A stretch of DNA of 9,338 nucleotides, from NCBI GenBank assembly GCA_018241985.1, contig JAFECV010000054.1, positions 1 through 9,338 of the forward strand. Direction: 5' to 3'. This DNA is from Pseudomonadota bacterium (GTDB lineage: Bacteria > Pseudomonadota > Gammaproteobacteria > Burkholderiales > Burkholderiaceae_C). Below, one piece after another: positions 6,585-9,338 of this stretch; positions within the stretch are counted from its first letter, which is position 1; the number at the start of each line of letters is the position of its first letter. Both the position numbers and the translations under genes were made by a program. The notes under the pieces are model-generated. The model worked only from the letters and a program-made list of their open reading frames with translations, was not told where the DNA came from and ran no database searches.

Positions 6585-7349
6585 TCAGCGCGGCGCCATG
6601 CGCAGCGCGCCGTCGAGCCGGATCACCTCGCCGTTCAGGTGCACGTTGGTGACGATGTGGCAGGCCAGCTCGGCGAACTCCTCGGGGCGGCCGAGCCGCG
6701 GCGGGAACGGGATGCTGGCCGCGAGCGACTGCTGCACAACTTCGGGCAACTGCTTCATCAGCGGCGTCGAGAACAGGCCCGGCGCGATCGTGCAGACGCG
6801 GATGCCGTGCTGCGCCAGATCGCGCGCCATCGGCAAGGTCATGCCGACCAGCCCGCCCTTGGACGCGCTGTACGCCTGCTGGCCGACCTGGCCGTCGAAC
6901 GCGGCGACCGACGCGGTGAACAGCATCACGCCGCGCTCGCCGTCTTCGAGCGGCGCGAGCCTGGCGCACTCCGCGGCGAACAGCCGGCTGACGTTGTAGG
7001 TGCCGATCAGGTTCACATTGACGACGCGCGCGAAGTCTTCGAGCGGCGCGGCGGCGCCGTCCTTGCCGACCACGCGCTTGGCGGTGCCGATGCCGGCGAT
7101 GTTCATCAGCAGGCGCGCCGGGCCGTGCGCCGCGGCCGCCTTCTCGAGCGCGGCCTGCACGCTGGCGGTCGCGGTGATGTCGCATTCGCAGGCGACGCCG
7201 CCGATCTCGGCTGCGACGCGCTCAGCATGGGCGCGGTTCACGTCGAGCACTGCGACCTTCGCGCCGCGCCGTGCAAGCTCGCGCGCGGTCGCCTCGCCGA
7301 GGCCGGAGCCGCCGCCGGTGACGAGCGCGGCCTGTCCTTGTATCTGCAT
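6585..7349 (-). CDS. SDR-family 3-hydroxyacyl-CoA dehydrogenase (HSD10-like)
   Basis: This is an NAD-dependent short-chain dehydrogenase that probably oxidises a 3-hydroxyacyl-CoA to the 3-ketoacyl-CoA. Its 254 residues are the classical SDR length. Motifs are TGGGSGLG (11-18, dinucleotide binding), Asp36 at the end of beta-2 (favours NAD over NADP), NIAG (83-86), Asn113 in NVNLIG, Ser147, Tyr160 and Lys164 of the catalytic set. The C-terminal half matches the HSD10/type II 3-hydroxyacyl-CoA dehydrogenase pattern closely: SVAAFDGQVGQQAYSASKGG (147-166), IAPGLFSTPL (188-197), PFPPRLG (214-220) and LNGEVIRLDGALRM (238-251). AGGAA lies 7 bases before the ATG. It sits between fcs and a 4-hydroxybenzoyl-CoA-type thioesterase, which points to the second oxidation of hydroxycinnamoyl-CoA side-chain shortening. 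2-Methyl-3-hydroxybutyryl-CoA is an alternative substrate known for this subfamily. Confidence 0.9.
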   Translation of the reverse strand: MQIQGQAALVTGGGSGLGEATARELARRGAKVAVLDVNRAHAERVAAEIGGVACECDITATASVQAALEKAAAAHGPARLLMNIAGIGTAKRVVGKDGAAAPLEDFARVVNVNLIGTYNVSRLFAAECARLAPLEDGERGVMLFTASVAAFDGQVGQQAYSASKGGLVGMTLPMARDLAQHGIRVCTIAPGLFSTPLMKQLPEVVQQSLAASIPFPPRLGRPEEFAELACHIVTNVHLNGEVIRLDGALRMAPR

Positions 7350-7489
7350 GGTGGGGTTCCTGGTTTGCTATTGAATTGAGAGCAACAAGTGAGCGTCAGT
7401 CCTACGCTTCGAGCTCGTTTCTTTCAAAGATCCAGCGGATCCGCGGGAACGGAACACTGTGCGGGCGGCGGGCAGGGCGCGCTCGGCTG
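7350..7489 (-). promoter_or_regulatory. Intergenic leader with candidate promoter between fcs and the dehydrogenase gene
   Basis: This is the longest gap in the window and is visibly richer in A+T than its surroundings, mainly at 7361-7430. On the minus strand TTGAAA (7427-7422) is followed after 17 bases by TAGGAC (7404-7399), a 5/6 and 3/6 match to sigma-70 boxes. An alternative is CTGACG, 18 bases, TTCAAT, nearer the gene. Nearer fcs lie a 10-base palindrome gcggatccgc (7435-7444) and a small GATCC-loop-GGATC hairpin (7429-7441) followed by TTT, too short for a confident terminator. The genes downstream may therefore have their own promoter, besides read-through from fcs. Confidence 0.3.
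7365..7385. promoter_or_regulatory. Interrupted palindrome, possible operator
   Basis: The arms ttgct (7365-7369) and agcaa (7381-7385) are exact reverse complements separated by 11 AT-rich bases, two further pairs of which also match. Size and position, just upstream of the dehydrogenase ribosome site, suit a regulator of the MarR type, which often controls hydroxycinnamate genes. No regulator gene is in the window, so this is only a candidate. Confidence 0.3.
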
Positions 7490-9338
7490 TCATTGCCCGC
7501 GCGGCTTCAGGATGTGCGGAGCCGAATCGTCGTGCAGCGCTCGCACGAGCGCGTCGCGGCACTTCAGCACCGCGCGCTGGTTGATCGATCCCTTGTCGGT
7601 CACCTCGCCCTTGTCGATCGACGGCGGCTCGGCCAGCAGGATCGCGCGCGCGATCCGGTTCGCGCTGCCGGTGGCGTCCATCGCGAGGCGGTCGACCAGA
7701 TCGCCGAAGAACGCGAGCACCGGGCCGCTCGCCAGCACGTCCGAGAGCGGCGTGTCGGGCGCAAGGCTAGAGAGCTGCCGCACCGCGGGCGTGGTGAAGA
7801 TCATCGCGCCGACCTCGTGGCCGTTCAGCCCGGTCAGCACCGCGTCCTGCACATAGGGCGCGCCGGCGGCGACGATCTTCGCGCGCAGCGGCCCGACGCT
7901 GACGAAGGTGCCGGTCGCGAGCTTGAAGTCCTCGGCGATGCGGCCGTCGAACCGCAGGCCCTGGTGGATGTCGCGCTCGTCGATCCAGCGCACCGCGTCG
8001 CCGGAGCAGAAGAACCCTTCGTCGTCGAAATGCTCCGCGGTCTCCTCTGGCGCGCGCCAGTAGCCCGGCGTGATGTTCGGGCCGCGGTAGCGCACCTCGG
8101 TCTTGCCGTCGACGTCGACCAGCTTCAGTTCCAGCCCGGCGGTCGGCAGGCCGAGGTCGCCCGAGCGCACATGGGGGTTCGTGATGTACAGCGCGAACGG
8201 GCCGGACTCGGTCATGCCCAGGCCCGTTCCCATCACGATGCGCTCGCCGAGCTCGGCCTCCTGCGCCCTATGCAGGCTGTCCCATACCGGCTGCGCGAGC
8301 GCGGCGCCGGCGTAGAAGAACATGCGCACGCGCGACAGCAGCGTGCGGCGCAGCAGCGCGTCGGTCTTCATCGCGTTCGCGATCGCCTCGAACCCGGTCG
8401 GCACGTTGAAATACGCGGTCGGCGCGATCTCGCGCAGGTTGCGCAGCGTCTCGTGCACCAGCGCCGGCGTCGGCTTGCCGTCGTCGATGTACAGCGTGCC
8501 GCCGTTGTAGAGCACGAGGCCGACGTTGTGGTTGCCGCCGAAGGTGTGGTTCCACGGCAGCCAGTCGACCAGCACCGGCCCACCTTCGTCGGTTTGCTCG
8601 GCCAGCGCCGGCATCGACTGGCGCATCTGCTGCTGGTTCGCGCACCACATGCGGTGCGTGTTGATCACCGCCTTCGGCAGCTTGGTCGAACCCGAGGTGA
8701 ACAGGAACTTGGTGATCGTGTCGGGGCCGATGTTCGCCAATGTGGCATCGACCGCCGCGGTCGGCGGCGTTGCCAGCAGCGCGGCGAGCGGCGTCACGGC
8801 GCGGCCTTCCAGCGTGCCTTCGGCCAGCACGACTTCGCAGCCGTTTGGTACCGCGTGCTCGATCGCGCGTGCATAGCGCGCGTCGCTCGCGAACACCAGC
8901 GCCGGGGTCAGCGTATCGAGCACGTGGCGCAGCTTCGCGTAGTCGCGGCTCACCAGCGAATACGCCGGCGACACCGGGCAGTGCGGCACGCCCGCGCACA
9001 GGCAGCCGAGCGCGAGCAGCAGGTGCTCGATGCCGTTCTCGCTCAGGATCGCGACCGGCCGCTCAGCGGATACGCCGCGGTCGAGCAGCGCCTGCGCGAT
9101 CGAGCGCGCCGCGCCCCAAGCCTCGGCGTAGCTGACGCGGATCCAGTCGCCGGGCGATCCATCGGCGTTGCGCGCGCGCCGCGCGACCAGCGTGCGTTCC
9201 GGCGCCTGCTCGGCCCAATGCTGCACGCGGTCGGTCATCCGAGCCGCATAGTCCGCGAGCGGCACCTCGGCCGTCAGATAGCGCACGCCCGGCCCGCCTT
9301 CGCGCAGCACCGCGCGGGTCACGCCGAAGCCGATAGGG
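7490..9338 (-). CDS. fcs: Feruloyl-CoA synthase (5' end beyond window edge)
   Basis: This is an ATP-dependent acyl-CoA ligase of the ANL adenylating superfamily that activates ferulate and related hydroxycinnamates: acid + ATP + CoA gives acyl-CoA + AMP + PPi. Numbering from the GTG at 9322, the motifs are the P-loop TSGSTKLPK (209-217, with Lys where most ligases have Gly), VINTHRM (219-225), DWLPWNHTFGG (253-263), GMTESGP (369-375), PGYW (419-422), SGD (440-442), FDGRIAEDFKLATG (458-471) and the C-terminal catalytic Lys577 in TDKGSINQR. These, and about 610 residues, fit feruloyl-CoA synthases better than generic fatty-acid ligases. The GTG is probably not the true start: the frame remains open to the edge and reads PIGFG, resembling the N-terminus of homologues. 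It is the most 5' visible gene of the series and feeds the dehydrogenase and thioesterase downstream. Confidence 0.93.
   Translation of the reverse strand, partial: PIGFGVTRAVLREGGPGVRYLTAEVPLADYAARMTDRVQHWAEQAPERTLVARRARNADGSPGDWIRVSYAEAWGAARSIAQALLDRGVSAERPVAILSENGIEHLLLALGCLCAGVPHCPVSPAYSLVSRDYAKLRHVLDTLTPALVFASDARYARAIEHAVPNGCEVVLAEGTLEGRAVTPLAALLATPPTAAVDATLANIGPDTITKFLFTSGSTKLPKAVINTHRMWCANQQQMRQSMPALAEQTDEGGPVLVDWLPWNHTFGGNHNVGLVLYNGGTLYIDDGKPTPALVHETLRNLREIAPTAYFNVPTGFEAIANAMKTDALLRRTLLSRVRMFFYAGAALAQPVWDSLHRAQEAELGERIVMGTGLGMTESGPFALYITNPHVRSGDLGLPTAGLELKLVDVDGKTEVRYRGPNITPGYWRAPEETAEHFDDEGFFCSGDAVRWIDERDIHQGLRFDGRIAEDFKLATGTFVSVGPLRAKIVAAGAPYVQDAVLTGLNGHEVGAMIFTTPAVRQLSSLAPDTPLSDVLASGPVLAFFGDLVDRLAMDATGSANRIARAILLAEPPSIDKGEVTDKGSINQRAVLKCRDALVRALHDDSAPHILKPRGQ

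Noticed and set aside
4771..7185. Minus-strand open frame of about 804 codons
   Set aside because: It is a third-frame reading through the dehydrogenase, thioesterase and binding-protein genes. It repeats fragments of them out of register and is Arg-rich.
4827..7379. Plus-strand open frame of about 850 codons
   Set aside because: It lies antisense to the binding protein, thioesterase and dehydrogenase, all of which carry intact family motifs. Its translation is Arg/His/Gln/Ala-rich low-complexity sequence without recognisable motifs, as expected for a GC-rich shadow frame.

Overview
The window is a single-direction gene block on the minus strand of a high-G+C bacterium. Protein motifs and gene content fit a betaproteobacterium of the Burkholderiales: a LivM-LivG fused transporter subunit, a long-form LivH, a feruloyl-CoA synthase, an HSD10-like dehydrogenase and a tannase-family lipoprotein. 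The taxonomic call is an inference from protein style and not a database match.

Layout in transcription order, from the right edge to the left: feruloyl-CoA synthase (fcs, 5' end beyond the right edge); a 140-base AT-richer gap with candidate promoter and operator elements; an HSD10-like short-chain dehydrogenase; a 4-hydroxybenzoyl-CoA-type hotdog thioesterase 15 bases later; a periplasmic substrate-binding protein 69 bases later; a 79-base gap with a perfect GC-rich stem-loop; a LivH-type permease; a fused LivM-LivG permease/ATPase whose start overlaps the livH stop; a LivF-type ATPase 7 bases later; and, 78 bases further on, a tannase/feruloyl-esterase-family lipoprotein whose C-terminus is cut by the left edge. 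No gap exceeds 140 bases. I see no RNA genes, mobile elements, CRISPR arrays or regulator genes.

Read together, the genes suggest a hydroxycinnamate (ferulate, p-coumarate, caffeate) module. The envelope-anchored esterase would free the phenolic acid from an ester. The ABC transporter would import it. Fcs would make the CoA thioester. The dehydrogenase and thioesterase match two late steps of a CoA-dependent beta-oxidative side-chain shortening, ending in 4-hydroxybenzoate or vanillate. The hydratase and the thiolase or other cleaving enzyme that this route needs are not in the window and may lie upstream of fcs. Ligand and product identity are inferred from the neighbourhood and are not shown by sequence alone.
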